Shown here: positions 7,419 to 15,740 of the stretch, in pieces
Layout: every line of letters starts with the position of its first letter
Position numbering within the stretch: the stretch's first letter is position 1
Assembly (NCBI GenBank): GCA_964451375.1
Contig: CAYVIN010000005.1
Location: forward strand, 1-64,000
From: JAGXQV01 sp964451375
GTDB lineage: Bacteria > Pseudomonadota > Gammaproteobacteria > Burkholderiales > Sulfuricellaceae
Reading direction: 5' to 3'
DNA: 64,000 nt
Translations under genes and position numbers: made by a program
The notes under the pieces: generated by a model
Databases searched by the model: none
Seen by the model: only the letters and a program-made list of their open reading frames with translations
Told to the model about the DNA's origin: nothing

Positions 7419-8687
7419 ATGGCACATATCGTAATTATGGGCGCCGGTATCGGCGGCATGTCGATGGCCTACGAAATGCGCGAAGAAGCGCGCGCCGAGG
7501 ACAAAATCACCGTCATCTCCGATTCCCCGCTATTCCAGTTTGTTCCCTCCAATCCCTGGGTGGCCGTCAACTGGCGCACCAAGGACGACATCACGATCCC
7601 CATCGCGCCGTATTTCGAGCGCAAGAACATCGGTTTTATTCCGGTCGCCGCGAAGCGCGTCCACCCCGAGAAAAACCAGGTCGAACTGGACGACGGGCAA
7701 ATCGTCGATTACGACTTCCTGATTATCGCCACCGGCCCCAAGCTGGCTTTCGACGAAGTGGAAGGTCTCGGGCCGGGCAAAAATACCCACTCGGTATGCC
7801 ATGTCGATCATGCCGTGGAAGCCGGCAAGGCGTGGAATGAATTCGTCAAGGATCCCGGCCCGGTGGTGGTGGGCGCTGTGCAAATGGCCTCCTGTTACGG
7901 CCCAGCGTATGAATTCGCGATGATCATGGATACCGATCTGCGCAAACGCAAAATCCGTGACAAGGTGCCGATGACCTATGTGACGGCGGAACCCTACATC
8001 GGCCACCTCGGTCTGGGCGGCGTGGGTGATTCCAAGGGGCTGATGGAGTCGGCGATGCGTGACCGCCACATCAAATGGATCTGCAACGCCAAGGTGAGCA
8101 AAATCGAAGCCGGCAAAATGTTCGTCACCGAACACGACGACATGGGTAACGTCAAGAAGGAACACGAATTACCCTTCAAACACGCCATGATGTTGCCTGC
8201 TTTCAAGGGTATCGACGCCGTATTCGGCATCGAAGGCCTCGCCAATCCGCGCGGCTTCATCCTGATTGATCCCTACCAGCGCAACCCCAAATTCCAGAAC
8301 ATCTATTCGGTGGGCGTATGCGTCGCGATTCCCCCGGTCGAAGCCACCCCGGTACCCACCGGCACCCCCAAGACCGGTTACATGATCGAATCCATGGTCA
8401 CCGCCACCGCGCACAACATCCGCGCCGTGCTGGACGGCAAACAGCCCGACCAGAAAGGCACCTGGAACGCCATTTGTCTGGCGGACTTCGGCGATACCGG
8501 CGCGGCTTTCGTGGCGATGCCGCAAATTCCGCCGCGCAACGTCAACTGGTTTAAGGAAGGTAAATGGGTGCACCTGGCCAAAATCGCCTTTGAGAAATAT
8601 TTCCTGCGCAAGATGAAAAAAGGCACCACCGAACCGATTTACGAAAAATACGTACTCGGCGTGTTGGGAATCAAGAAGCTCAAGTAG
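7419..8687 (+). CDS. sqr: Sulfide:quinone oxidoreductase
   Basis: FAD-dependent peripheral membrane enzyme oxidising sulfide to polysulfide or sulfur and reducing quinone; 422 aa. The N-terminal dinucleotide fold is clear (IVIMGAGIGGMSMAYEM). Cysteines C127 (SVCHVD), C159 (ASCYGP) and C353 (AICLADFGD) sit where the three redox cysteines of the Acidithiobacillus enzyme sit (128/160/356). C222 and C301 are extra. The FAD/quinone segment PTGTPKTGYMIESMV and the basic C-terminal amphipathic stretch (FEKYFLRKMKKG) for membrane contact are present. GGAGAG precedes the start. A 19-bp stem follows the stop. The gene implies sulfide oxidation or detoxification. Confidence 0.93.
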   Translation: MAHIVIMGAGIGGMSMAYEMREEARAEDKITVISDSPLFQFVPSNPWVAVNWRTKDDITIPIAPYFERKNIGFIPVAAKRVHPEKNQVELDDGQIVDYDFLIIATGPKLAFDEVEGLGPGKNTHSVCHVDHAVEAGKAWNEFVKDPGPVVVGAVQMASCYGPAYEFAMIMDTDLRKRKIRDKVPMTYVTAEPYIGHLGLGGVGDSKGLMESAMRDRHIKWICNAKVSKIEAGKMFVTEHDDMGNVKKEHELPFKHAMMLPAFKGIDAVFGIEGLANPRGFILIDPYQRNPKFQNIYSVGVCVAIPPVEATPVPTGTPKTGYMIESMVTATAHNIRAVLDGKQPDQKGTWNAICLADFGDTGAAFVAMPQIPPRNVNWFKEGKWVHLAKIAFEKYFLRKMKKGTTEPIYEKYVLGVLGIKKLK

Positions 8688-8701
8688 GTTGGGCTTGAGT
8701 G

Positions 8702-8743
8702 AATAAGCAAGAAGGGCGGCTGAGGCCGCCCTTCTTGCTTATT
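8702..8743 (+). terminator. Terminator hairpin between sqr and vapC (probably bidirectional)
   Basis: Perfect 19-bp stem AATAAGCAAGAAGGGCGGC with loop TGAG, 14 nt after the sqr stop and directly against the vapC stop on the other strand. T-rich flanks are modest on both sides, so it could serve both converging transcripts. Confidence 0.75.
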
Positions 8744-8744
8744 A

Positions 8745-9146
8745 TTACCGATCCAGGAATTCTTGCGGGCAAACCGCGATTCCGGGAAAAGCGTTGAGAA
8801 CCTGGCGATCCGCCGTGACCAGGGGAATGCCGAAATTTTGCGCGAGGGCGACGAATTCACAGTCGTAGGCGGTGCAGCCGCTGCTGCAGGCGAGTTGGAG
8901 GATGGTGGGGGCGGATTCGGTGTCGGTCGTTTGGATGAGGGATTCGGCCTGTTGCCAGTAGGCGATTGCGCCACCTGTACTCAATTGCCCGCGTCGCATG
9001 AAACCGGTCAGCACGTTGAGGAATTCCGAGCGCCACAGGGCCGGGGCGAGCCATTCGGGGTCGCGGCGGAACACGCCTTCCGCGAGCGGCAGCATGGGGC
9101 CTTCCATCAGCAGGTAGGTGATGAGGTTGGTGTCTGCGACGATCAT
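8745..9146 (-). CDS. vapC: PIN-domain toxin, VapC/FitB type
   Basis: 133 aa, predicted Mg-dependent ribonuclease toxin. The four acidic PIN residues are in place: D5 (VADTN), E41 (WRSEFLNV), D95 (TAYDCEFVALA) and D113 (TADRQ). The order NTITYLL...LAPALWRSE...ACSSGCTAYD follows the family. Its ATG lies one base after the antitoxin stop, so expression is coupled. With the antitoxin at 9148 it makes an intact type II module; nothing suggests decay. Confidence 0.92.
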   Translation of the reverse strand: MIVADTNLITYLLMEGPMLPLAEGVFRRDPEWLAPALWRSEFLNVLTGFMRRGQLSTGGAIAYWQQAESLIQTTDTESAPTILQLACSSGCTAYDCEFVALAQNFGIPLVTADRQVLNAFPGIAVCPQEFLDR

Positions 9147-9147
9147 C

Positions 9148-9387
9148 CTATGGTCGGCCTTCGCGCTTCAATGCGTCGATTTCTTCGGGCACGGCATAGA
9201 CCGCTTCACGCTGGCGCAATATGCGCAATTCGGCGAGGCGGGTTTCGGGATCAAGCGCGGCGGGGGAAAACTGGGCTTCGAGGCGCGCGATGATTTCCTT
9301 GTTGAGGCTGCGGTGGTGGGTAGCGGCGCTTTCCTTGAGGCGTTGATGCAGTTCTTCCGGGATGTTTTTCAGGGTGATGGCGGACAT
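9148..9387 (-). CDS. vapB: Antitoxin of the VapBC/FitAB type (Arc-like ribbon-helix-helix)
   Basis: 79 aa. The N-terminus SAITLKNIPEELHQRLKESAATHHRSLNKEIIARLE is a typical FitA/Arc-like ribbon-helix-helix for DNA binding. The acidic, proline-containing C-terminal tail (RQREAVYAVPEEIDALKREGRP) would wrap the toxin. It stands first in the operon, as usual, and a set of 11-bp direct repeats just upstream is the likely autorepression site. Confidence 0.88.
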   Translation of the reverse strand: MSAITLKNIPEELHQRLKESAATHHRSLNKEIIARLEAQFSPAALDPETRLAELRILRQREAVYAVPEEIDALKREGRP

Positions 9388-9404
9388 AATCTTTCCTGTT
9401 TGAG

Positions 9405-9436
9405 TGGAACCATAATGGAACCATAGTGAAACCGGT
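9405..9436 (-). promoter_or_regulatory. Direct-repeat operator candidate of the vapBC operon
   Basis: TGGAACCATA at 9405 and 9416, then a weaker TGAAACCGGT at 9427, spaced exactly 11 bp, 18-49 bp before the antitoxin start. Tandem sites of this spacing suit cooperative ribbon-helix-helix dimers. Identity with the antitoxin's own site is inferred. Confidence 0.5.
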
Positions 9437-9479
9437 ATTGCCTGTCAATATGCCGGATTACCCCACAAACCTCAGTTCA

Positions 9480-9607
9480 GAACCGCAAAGGCGCGAAGAC
9501 GCAAAGAATTCAAGAAGATTCGGAGTGTTCCGCACTCACCCGCTAGATAAACGATCTGACACGGATAATTTTTTGTTTTCCTCTGCGTCTTTGCGCCTTT
9601 GCGGTTC
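9480..9607. repeat. Inverted repeat of the GAACCGCAAAGGCGC type
   Basis: Arms at 9480-9506 and 9581-9607 pair at 25 of 27 positions (GAACCGCAAAGGCGCGAAG... and its complement), enclosing 74 bp. Non-coding, between vapB and metZ (convergent side). The same phrase is a common intergenic repeat in many bacterial genomes. Confidence 0.75.
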
Positions 9608-9625
9608 GAATTGCTTTATTTAGGA

Positions 9626-10798
9626 TTATCCCGCCAATCCCCGCGCCAGATCCGCCTGAATATCGCGCACCGACTCCAGCCCCACCGCGACGCGCAGCAG
9701 GCCGTCGCTGATTCCGGCGGCGTTGCGCTGGTCGGCGGAGAGCCGTCCGTGGGTGGTGGTGGCGGGATGGGTGAGGGTGGTTTTGACATCGCCGAGGTTG
9801 GCGGTGATGGAGATCATGCGGGTGGCATCAACCACGCGCCAGGCAGCCTGTTGGCCGCCCTTGACCTCGAAGGCGACGATGCCGCCGCCGCTTTTCTGCT
9901 GGTGTTTGGCGAGGTCGTATTGGGGATGGGATGGCAGGCCGGGATACAGGACGCGGCTGACTTGTGGTTGTTGTTCGAGCCATAACGCCAGTTCCAGGGC
10001 GTTGCGGCTGTGCGCTTCCATACGCAGCGCGAGGGTTTCCAGGCCTTTGACGAAAACCCAGGCGTTGAAGGCGGAGAGAGTCGGCCCGGCGGTGCGCAGG
10101 AAGGCGTAAACCGGTTCCAGCAGGTCCTTGTTGCCCAACACCGCGCCGCCGAGCACACGGCCCTGCCCGTCGAGGTATTTGGTGGCGGAGTGGATGACGA
10201 TATCCGCGCCCAGATCGAGCGGGCGCTGCAGGATCGGCGTGCAGAAGCAGTTGTCCACCGCCAGCTTCGCGCCGTGCCGGTGGGCGAGTTGCGCGAGCGC
10301 TGCGATGTCGCAGATTTCGGTGAGCGGGTTGGACGGCGTTTCCACAAAAAACAGCTTGGTGTTGGGCTGTACCGCCGCCGCCCAGGCCGCCGTATCGGTT
10401 TGCGAAACGAAAGTGGTGGCGACGCCGAACCGTGCGAGGATATTGTTGAATAGCTGCACGGTCGAGCCGAACAGACTTTGCGAGGCGACCACGTGGTCGC
10501 CCGCCGACAAGAGGCCCATTACGCAGGCGAGGATGGCGGACATGCCGCTCGCTGTGGCGATGCAGGTTTGTGCGCCTTCCAGCGCCGCCAGACGTTCCTG
10601 AAAAACCGTGACGGTGGGATTGGTGAAGCGCGAGTAGATGTTGCCTGGCTCCTGATTGGCAAAGCGCGCGGCAGCCTCGGCGGCGTTCTTGAATACGAAG
10701 CTGGAGGTGAGATAAAGCGCCTCCGAGTGTTCGTTGAACTGGCTGCGCTCAATGCCGGCGCGGATCGCCAGGGTTTCCAGGTCGTAGTTGTCGTCCAT
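9626..10798 (-). CDS. metZ: O-succinylhomoserine sulfhydrylase
   Basis: PLP enzyme of the Cys/Met metabolism family that makes homocysteine directly from O-succinylhomoserine and sulfide; 390 aa, typical. PLP lysine K207 in SATKYLDGQGR, cofactor loop SGMSAILA, YSRFTNPT and DNCFCTP are all seen. SATKYLDGQGRVLGG and the C-terminal SVGLE-like segment (RVAVGLESVRDIQADL) distinguish MetZ from cystathionine synthase. GGAGG lies before ATG 10798. A SAM-II riboswitch with a terminator precedes it, so transcription should fall when SAM is plentiful. Sulfide use may connect it with the neighbouring sqr. Confidence 0.93.
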   Translation of the reverse strand: MDDNYDLETLAIRAGIERSQFNEHSEALYLTSSFVFKNAAEAAARFANQEPGNIYSRFTNPTVTVFQERLAALEGAQTCIATASGMSAILACVMGLLSAGDHVVASQSLFGSTVQLFNNILARFGVATTFVSQTDTAAWAAAVQPNTKLFFVETPSNPLTEICDIAALAQLAHRHGAKLAVDNCFCTPILQRPLDLGADIVIHSATKYLDGQGRVLGGAVLGNKDLLEPVYAFLRTAGPTLSAFNAWVFVKGLETLALRMEAHSRNALELALWLEQQPQVSRVLYPGLPSHPQYDLAKHQQKSGGGIVAFEVKGGQQAAWRVVDATRMISITANLGDVKTTLTHPATTTHGRLSADQRNAAGISDGLLRVAVGLESVRDIQADLARGLAG

Positions 10799-10812
10799 TT
10801 TGATTCCTCCAA

Positions 10813-10852
10813 AAACAAAAAACCCGATCAGCTTGTGCTAAATCGGGTTTTC
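10813..10852 (-). terminator. Regulatory terminator between the SAM-II riboswitch and metZ
   Basis: In the RNA, AAAACCCGAT and ATCGGGTTTT pair, followed by T-rich DNA, just 15 nt before metZ. The loop side carries CAAGCTGATC, which is the exact complement of GATCAGCTTG inside the aptamer (10884-10893). Pairing of those two segments would break the terminator. Confidence 0.85.
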
Positions 10853-10853
10853 C

Positions 10854-10907
10854 CTCTTTTTAGCTGGATTTTTATAGCGCCCGCAAGCTGATCTCAAATC
10901 GGCGCTG
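10854..10907 (-). ncRNA. SAM-II (SAM-alpha) riboswitch aptamer
   Basis: Read on the minus strand the element runs AGCGCCGATTTG, GATCAGCTTGC, GGGCGCT, ATAAAAATCC and ends AGCTAAAAAGAGGG. This agrees with the known SAM-II pseudoknot: P1 AGCGCC/GGGCGCT, the GATTT loop strand, and the diagnostic 3' GCTAAAAAG. It lies 56 nt before metZ, a known SAM-II client. Called from memory of the motif; a covariance search would settle it. Confidence 0.85.
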
Positions 10908-10968
10908 TGGGCGACAAGTTACTCCGGGGGGGAGGGTGTGTCAACCCGGAACAGTCGCCCGGGCCGGC

Positions 10969-12198
10969 TTAAAACTGGTAGGAAAGCTGCATCAGCAGCA
11001 TGTTCCAGCGCCGCGACAGATCGGGGGCGAGCGAACCGGTTTGCCAGCTTCCCGACCAGTTATCGGCGGGGGGCAGCCAGCCCAGTCCGTCTACGGCGTG
11101 GATTTCGCCGGCGACCTGCCAGCCGGGGGCGAAACGATAACGTGCGCCGACCACCCAGTCCTTGGCATAACGCAGATACGCGGGTCGCCGGGTGCGCGCC
11201 GCATAGGCGCTGCCGTCGCGGTCGCCACGGTCGAAATAAAACACGTCGTAGCGCAGGAAAGCGTCCCACTCCGGGGAGAAACGCCAGGTGCCTTGCAGGT
11301 AGGCGCTTTCGCCCACCGTGCGGAAATCCATGAGCGGGCCGAAGCCAAAATAGGTGACCGGGCGCTGCGCGTATTCGCCGGTGATCGACCAGCGCGCATC
11401 GTTGATTTGTCCCGAGAGCACTTGTCCGACCCGTTCGAATTGGCCGGGGCGGATGAAATCGTTGGCTGCCGGGCGGTACTGGGTGGTGGCGACGGAATGG
11501 CTGTAAGCCAGTTTTACCCGCCCGCCGTCGTGGTCGTACAGGACTTGCCAGTGTGCGCCGCGCGCGTCATCGAGATAACCGGGGCGGTCGCCTTCGAGGA
11601 AAGCCAGTTCGATGTTGCGTTCGCCCACGTCGTTTTTCCCGGCGGCGAGGCGCAAGCCCAGGGTATCTGCGCCGAAGGTGTGATCCAGCGCCAGATGGAC
11701 GCCGGTAGCGGCCTGGAAAGCGGCGCGCGCGCGGTCAAAATAGATCGACTCGGGGAGCAGGATGCCGGGCCGGGCGGCGGGGGTGTCGCGGGTGTCGTTG
11801 TAGAACCCGTAGGCGAATTTGGCTTTGCCGAGGGCCACCGAGAGCCGCGTTTTTTCGTCGGCGAGCGGAGTGTATTGGGCAAAGGCGTAGTCGAGGCGCA
11901 GTTTGGGGTCTTCGGTTTTGCCTGCGTGGCGCGCCAGCACTTGCCCGGAAAGCAGCAGTTTGGGGGTGGCGCGGTAGGAGAGATTGGCCCCCAGTTCGGT
12001 GTATTCGGCGGACAACTGTTTGTCGGTTTTACCGAAAAAGTTGTTGGCGCTGGTCGAGATCAGCGACTGGCCGAAGAAACCGTGGAACTGCATTTCCTCG
12101 CCAAGAGCGGGAACAGCCGCGGCACAGAGCAGGCTGCACACGCCGAGAACCACGCGGTGTTTAGCGGACAGCAAGTGTGCGTAGGGATTCATTTTCAT
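10969..12198 (-). CDS. Outer-membrane beta-barrel protein (porin-like)
   Basis: 409 aa. A signal peptide (HRVVLGVCSLLCAAAVPALG) is followed by alternating amphipathic strands rich in Tyr, Trp and Gly, and the chain ends in Phe (LMQLSYQF), the OmpA/porin assembly signal. Phrases such as LGKAKFAYGFYNDTRDTPAARPG and YGEYAQ-like strands resemble uncharacterised betaproteobacterial porins, not OprP or OmpC. The start overlaps the upstream PstS-like gene by 38 nt; ATG 12198 or 12192 are both possible. Organisation with a PstS-like protein downstream of a hybrid kinase suggests a sensory or solute-uptake role. Substrate unknown. Confidence 0.82.
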   Translation of the reverse strand: MKMNPYAHLLSAKHRVVLGVCSLLCAAAVPALGEEMQFHGFFGQSLISTSANNFFGKTDKQLSAEYTELGANLSYRATPKLLLSGQVLARHAGKTEDPKLRLDYAFAQYTPLADEKTRLSVALGKAKFAYGFYNDTRDTPAARPGILLPESIYFDRARAAFQAATGVHLALDHTFGADTLGLRLAAGKNDVGERNIELAFLEGDRPGYLDDARGAHWQVLYDHDGGRVKLAYSHSVATTQYRPAANDFIRPGQFERVGQVLSGQINDARWSITGEYAQRPVTYFGFGPLMDFRTVGESAYLQGTWRFSPEWDAFLRYDVFYFDRGDRDGSAYAARTRRPAYLRYAKDWVVGARYRFAPGWQVAGEIHAVDGLGWLPPADNWSGSWQTGSLAPDLSRRWNMLLMQLSYQF

Positions 12199-12631
12199 TA
12201 ACTTTCATAACATAACCGATTGCGCCGGGGGTCGCGGCCACGCGCTTTTTCATTTCCTGCTCGGAAGAAACCTGGATGGGGGCTTGCCCCACCCCGGTGT
12301 AGATCAGGCGGTTCCAGGCTTCCCGCAATTGATAGGGGTAGAGGTCGAGGACTTCCTTGACCATGCTCTGATGGGAGGGGTTTTCTTCGGCCAGCACGAA
12401 TACATGCACCGGCTGACCATCCGGCCAGTTCAACATACGCATCGAGAACAGGGCGCGCGCCATCGGACGTGTCAGTCCGGGTGTCGTCACGCCGGGGTGG
12501 ACGATCAGATCGATTGCCGCTGCTTCGACGGCGTGGCAGGCGGCCAGGCCGAGCAGCAGTTGCGGCAGGTGTTTCCGCCACCCCGCCGGGGGCGGCGAGG
12601 GGTGGGGTTCAGAATCGCAAACGTGTTCCAT
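12161..12631 (-). CDS. Small PstS-like periplasmic binding protein
   Basis: 156 aa. After an N-terminal hydrophobic segment (LPQLLLGLAACHAVEAAA), the protein shows the phosphate-binding-protein-like pattern IDLIVHPGVTTPGLTRPMARALFSMR...WPDGQPVHVFVLAEENPSHQSMVKEVL and TPGAIGYVMK. This is a short single-domain variant of the PstS family known next to porins and sensor kinases in betaproteobacteria. It lacks the second lobe of true PstS, so classic phosphate transport is unlikely. The first 20 residues before the hydrophobic stretch are proline-rich; an internal start is possible. It is coupled to the porin gene by overlap. Confidence 0.75.
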   Translation of the reverse strand: MEHVCDSEPHPSPPPAGWRKHLPQLLLGLAACHAVEAAAIDLIVHPGVTTPGLTRPMARALFSMRMLNWPDGQPVHVFVLAEENPSHQSMVKEVLDLYPYQLREAWNRLIYTGVGQAPIQVSSEQEMKKRVAATPGAIGYVMKVNENESLRTLAVR

Positions 12632-12639
12632 AAGATGTT

Positions 12640-12824
12640 TTAATTCTACTTAGTCAGATTGGTGCGCTACGGTTTTAGCTCCCTCACCCAACGGGGGAGG
12701 GTTGGGGTGGGGGCGTTCAAAATCAATTGGTTGAATAGTTTGCTCGCCCCCATCCTGTCCTTCCCCCGTGTGGGGAAGGGACGTACTAACCCACTTGTCT
12801 TGAAATCTGACAAAGTAGAATTAA
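12640..12824. mobile_element. MITE-like element A, copy 1 (185 bp)
   Basis: Terminal inverted repeats of 21 bp beginning TTAATTCTACTT and ending AAGTAGAATTAA match at 20 of 21 positions. The interior holds two CCCTC/GAGGG-type hairpins and a ~25-bp unpaired centre. No coding capacity. A second copy in the opposite orientation lies at 28347-28536; conservation of ends and interior order defines the element. Confidence 0.8.
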
Positions 12825-12840
12825 GTGAAAGACAAAAACA

Positions 12841-12950
12841 GTTTTGAATGTTTAGTGCTTAGTTGAGGTCGCCGCGCGAAGCGCGTCGGGATTGAATCAG
12901 GCGCGAAGCGCATTCTGCAACTAAACACTTACCACTCAAAACTAAAAACT
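12841..12950. repeat. Dispersed hairpin repeat (TTTAGTTGA family), copy 2
   Basis: Arms GTTTTGAATGTTTAGTGCTTAG and the complementary CAACTAAACACTTACCACTC flank CCGCGCGAAGCGCG and the shared ATCAGGCGCGAAGCGCATTC phrase. It ends near AACTAAAAACTG, as copy 1 at 6836 does. Confidence 0.7.
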
Positions 12951-12966
12951 GTTTTTACCTGGTTAT

Positions 12967-15705
12967 TCAATTTTTCGGATCACTACTGATAAACCCGTTG
13001 ATCAGTTCAAACAACAGTTCGGTGCGTATTGGCTTGCCGATGAGTTTGACGGCGCCGAGTTCGAGCGCACGGGACTCGGTTTCAGTGTCCCATTTTCCGC
13101 TACACAGGATGATGGGCAGGTCGCGCCGGATTTCACGTATCCGTTTTGCCAGTTCCACGCCCGTCAAGGCCGGCATGGCCTGGTCGCAAAGCACCATATC
13201 GAAGTCGCCGGGCTGTGCGGAAAAATTCGCCAGCGCATGGGCCGCATCGGTTTCCACGCTGACCCGCATCCCCCGCATTTCCAGCAATTCGCCGAGATAA
13301 TAGGCGATGGAGCGGTCGTCGTCCACTATCAGGACACGGGTGGCGGAAATTGCGCCGCTGGTCTCCAGTGCCGGTTCCGCAGCGCTTCCCGGCGTTGTCG
13401 AGGGCGTTGCGACATCCGCCGGCGCCGGCAGTAACACGCGGAATACGCTGCCTGCGCCGGGTGTCGATTCCACCTGAAGATGACCGCCGAAGTCGTGCAC
13501 CAGCCCATGCACCACCGAAAGTCCCAGGCCGGTGCCCTTGCCGACGGCCTTGGTGGTGAAAAACGGGTCGAAGATGCGTTGCAGATGTTCCGGGGTGATG
13601 CCGCAGCCCGTATCGGTGACTGATATTTCCACGAAATCGCCGTGTACGGCGGATTGGCAGGCGCTGCATTCCCCGTCGAAAATCTGCCTGCGGTGCAGGC
13701 CGATGACGATGTTGCCGCGTTCGTGGATGGCGTCGCGGGCGTTGATCGCCAGATTCATCACGATTTGCTGCAACTGCACCAGATTGGCGGTGACCGGCGG
13801 AACCTGCTCGATTTCCGTGGTGATTGTCAGCGACGCCGGGAAAACCGGGCGTAGCATCTTGAGGACTTCCTTGATGAGCGGCGGGAGCGGCACGGGATGA
13901 CGTTCGCTGCCGCTGCCCCGGCTGAAGGCCAGCATCTGGGCGACCAGATCGCGGGCGCGTTCGGCGGCGCGGTAAACTTCATCGAGATAACGGGCGAGTT
14001 TGCCTTCCTTGTCGGTGGCGTAACGTTCGCGGGCCAGCCCCGTATAACCCATGATGCTCGCCAGAATGTTGTTGAAGTCGTGGGCGATGCCGCCGGTCAA
14101 CTGGCCGATGGCCTGCATTTTCTGGGAAAGCTGCAACTGGCGCAGGCGTTGCTCGCTTTCCGCCTGTAATTCCTTGAGCAGGGTGATGTCCTGGCCAACT
14201 GACAACATCAGCGGTTCCGCCGAACTGTGCAGCGCCAGGCGGCAATGCACCCACACGATGTCACGCCGTCCGATGGCGGTAACCAGCGTGGATTCCTGAC
14301 GCGCCGCGTTGCCGTCCCGATGCGCCTGTGCGATCAGGGTGCGGGCTTGCCCGGCCTCTTCGGGCGGGAAAAAACACTCCACGAAAGACTGGCCGCGCCA
14401 GTCCTGCAGCGATATGCCGGTCAATTCCACAGCGAACAGGTTGACCAAAGTGATTTCGCCGTGGGTGTTGTGGGCGACGATCAGCACCGGTGCGGTGTCG
14501 ATCAGTTCGGCGACGAATTCGTGTTCGCGTTCGAGCGCCGCAACCATGCCGATCAACTTGTCCTGATTGTGGCCTACCTCAATTTCCAGCGCTTCGAGAA
14601 TATCCGCGACTTCCAGGGTGATGCGGTTGACGGTGTCCAGTTCGTCGCGGAAATAGAGCTTGCGCGATACCGGGGCGAGTTTCTCGCGCACCGCCTGATA
14701 GGATTTTTCACCGAGCAGATGAATCGCGTCGGCAGTCAGCTTGAGGCCGCGCAAAAAACGCCGGGTCAGCAACCAGGAAATCGCCAGCGCGAAAAGCAAC
14801 ACCCCGCCGGCACCCAGCATGGTGGTGCGGAAGACCTGCTGGATGGCGGCATGGGCCTCATCGACGCGGGTGACGGCGATGAATTCCGCCGGCAGATCCG
14901 CCATCTGCGGATCAACCGGCCAGCGCGCCACTTCGTAGCGGCTTTGTTCGTGAAGGATTTCCTGGCGGCGGAATCCGGCGCTGTTGGTCTGCCAGACTTT
15001 CTTGATGCGGCTGACCACTTCGCGCACCGGTGCGCCGCCGGTCAAGGCCATGATGGTTGCGCCATCCGTCAGGGTAGGGCGGCCCGATGGCGGCAGGGCG
15101 GCGGTCGAGACAATCCCGAAGTCGGCATGAGTCACCCGGTAAAAAGCCAGGATGGCGTCGGTAATCGGTGCGGCCACCATCACCGTGCCGACCGCACGGC
15201 CTTCGTGCAGGGCCGGCGCCCAGGCGAACAGCAGGCATTCCGCCTGACATGCCGCATGAAATTGGGGATGTTCGGAGCGGATCGTTTCCATGTGTTTGGC
15301 GAGGAATGGCCCGGTACTCACCTGTGCTGCGTCGGGCGAACCGTAAGTGCTGTTTTCCTCGACCGGCGCGCCGTCGCGGTTGATGACCCGCAGCGACACC
15401 AGTCCCATATTGATTTGCAGGGCGCTCGACTGATCGCTGAAATCCTGGGCGAAACGCGGCGCGCCGCCTTTCCCCAGCGATTCCCGCACATCGTTGCGCA
15501 TCGCCACTATCCCCGCCACCGTCTGCAATTGCGCGAGACGCTGGCGCACCGCTTCGCGTGACAGGGCCACCTGGCGGCCCAGTTCGTTATCGCGCAGCGC
15601 CCGGTATTGCTGCTCCAGCACATCCTGTTCGCGCAGCACGAAACCCGCCGTGACCGTCAGCAGCAGCGCGACCAGAAACAGCACGGTTTTCCATTTAAGG
15701 CTCAT
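12967..15705 (-). CDS. Membrane hybrid sensor histidine kinase with C-terminal receiver
   Basis: 912 aa. TM1 at residues 7-24; a periplasmic sensor of about 270 residues (dCache/CHASE-like, unassigned); TM2 at ~296-315; linker helix; PAS at ~396-510; HisKA with the phosphorylated His near 542 (GGIAHDFNNILAS); HATPase with NLAINARDAI, DTGCGI and GKGTGLGLSVVHG; and a receiver from ~790 with VDDDRS, phospho-Asp near 841 (LCDQAMPAL) and the Lys in GKPIR. The AHDFNN H-box is the type found in proteins that phosphorylate their own receiver. The kinase core carries an odd CSAC pair in the ATPase domain. Next gene upstream is a receiver protein, so a phosphorelay is likely. Confidence 0.9.
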   Translation of the reverse strand: MSLKWKTVLFLVALLLTVTAGFVLREQDVLEQQYRALRDNELGRQVALSREAVRQRLAQLQTVAGIVAMRNDVRESLGKGGAPRFAQDFSDQSSALQINMGLVSLRVINRDGAPVEENSTYGSPDAAQVSTGPFLAKHMETIRSEHPQFHAACQAECLLFAWAPALHEGRAVGTVMVAAPITDAILAFYRVTHADFGIVSTAALPPSGRPTLTDGATIMALTGGAPVREVVSRIKKVWQTNSAGFRRQEILHEQSRYEVARWPVDPQMADLPAEFIAVTRVDEAHAAIQQVFRTTMLGAGGVLLFALAISWLLTRRFLRGLKLTADAIHLLGEKSYQAVREKLAPVSRKLYFRDELDTVNRITLEVADILEALEIEVGHNQDKLIGMVAALEREHEFVAELIDTAPVLIVAHNTHGEITLVNLFAVELTGISLQDWRGQSFVECFFPPEEAGQARTLIAQAHRDGNAARQESTLVTAIGRRDIVWVHCRLALHSSAEPLMLSVGQDITLLKELQAESEQRLRQLQLSQKMQAIGQLTGGIAHDFNNILASIMGYTGLARERYATDKEGKLARYLDEVYRAAERARDLVAQMLAFSRGSGSERHPVPLPPLIKEVLKMLRPVFPASLTITTEIEQVPPVTANLVQLQQIVMNLAINARDAIHERGNIVIGLHRRQIFDGECSACQSAVHGDFVEISVTDTGCGITPEHLQRIFDPFFTTKAVGKGTGLGLSVVHGLVHDFGGHLQVESTPGAGSVFRVLLPAPADVATPSTTPGSAAEPALETSGAISATRVLIVDDDRSIAYYLGELLEMRGMRVSVETDAAHALANFSAQPGDFDMVLCDQAMPALTGVELAKRIREIRRDLPIILCSGKWDTETESRALELGAVKLIGKPIRTELLFELINGFISSDPKN

Positions 15706-15740
15706 CGGGGCGGCCAGCTAAGCAGAATGGTAAAAATACG

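Larger units (their letters stand above)
12632..12966. other. Repeat-filled gap between hybrid kinase and PstS-like gene
   Basis: No gene. The gap consists of one MITE-like element (12640-12824) and one TTTAGTTGA-family hairpin repeat (12841-12950), leaving almost no unique sequence. Promoters of the PstS-like/porin pair must lie within or overlap these repeats. Confidence 0.6.

Noticed and set aside
13897..15561. Long plus-strand ORFs (up to 444 aa) opposite the hybrid kinase
   Set aside because: Codon bias of GC-rich genes opens antisense frames; they show no domains and no ribosome sites, while the kinase frame is complete.
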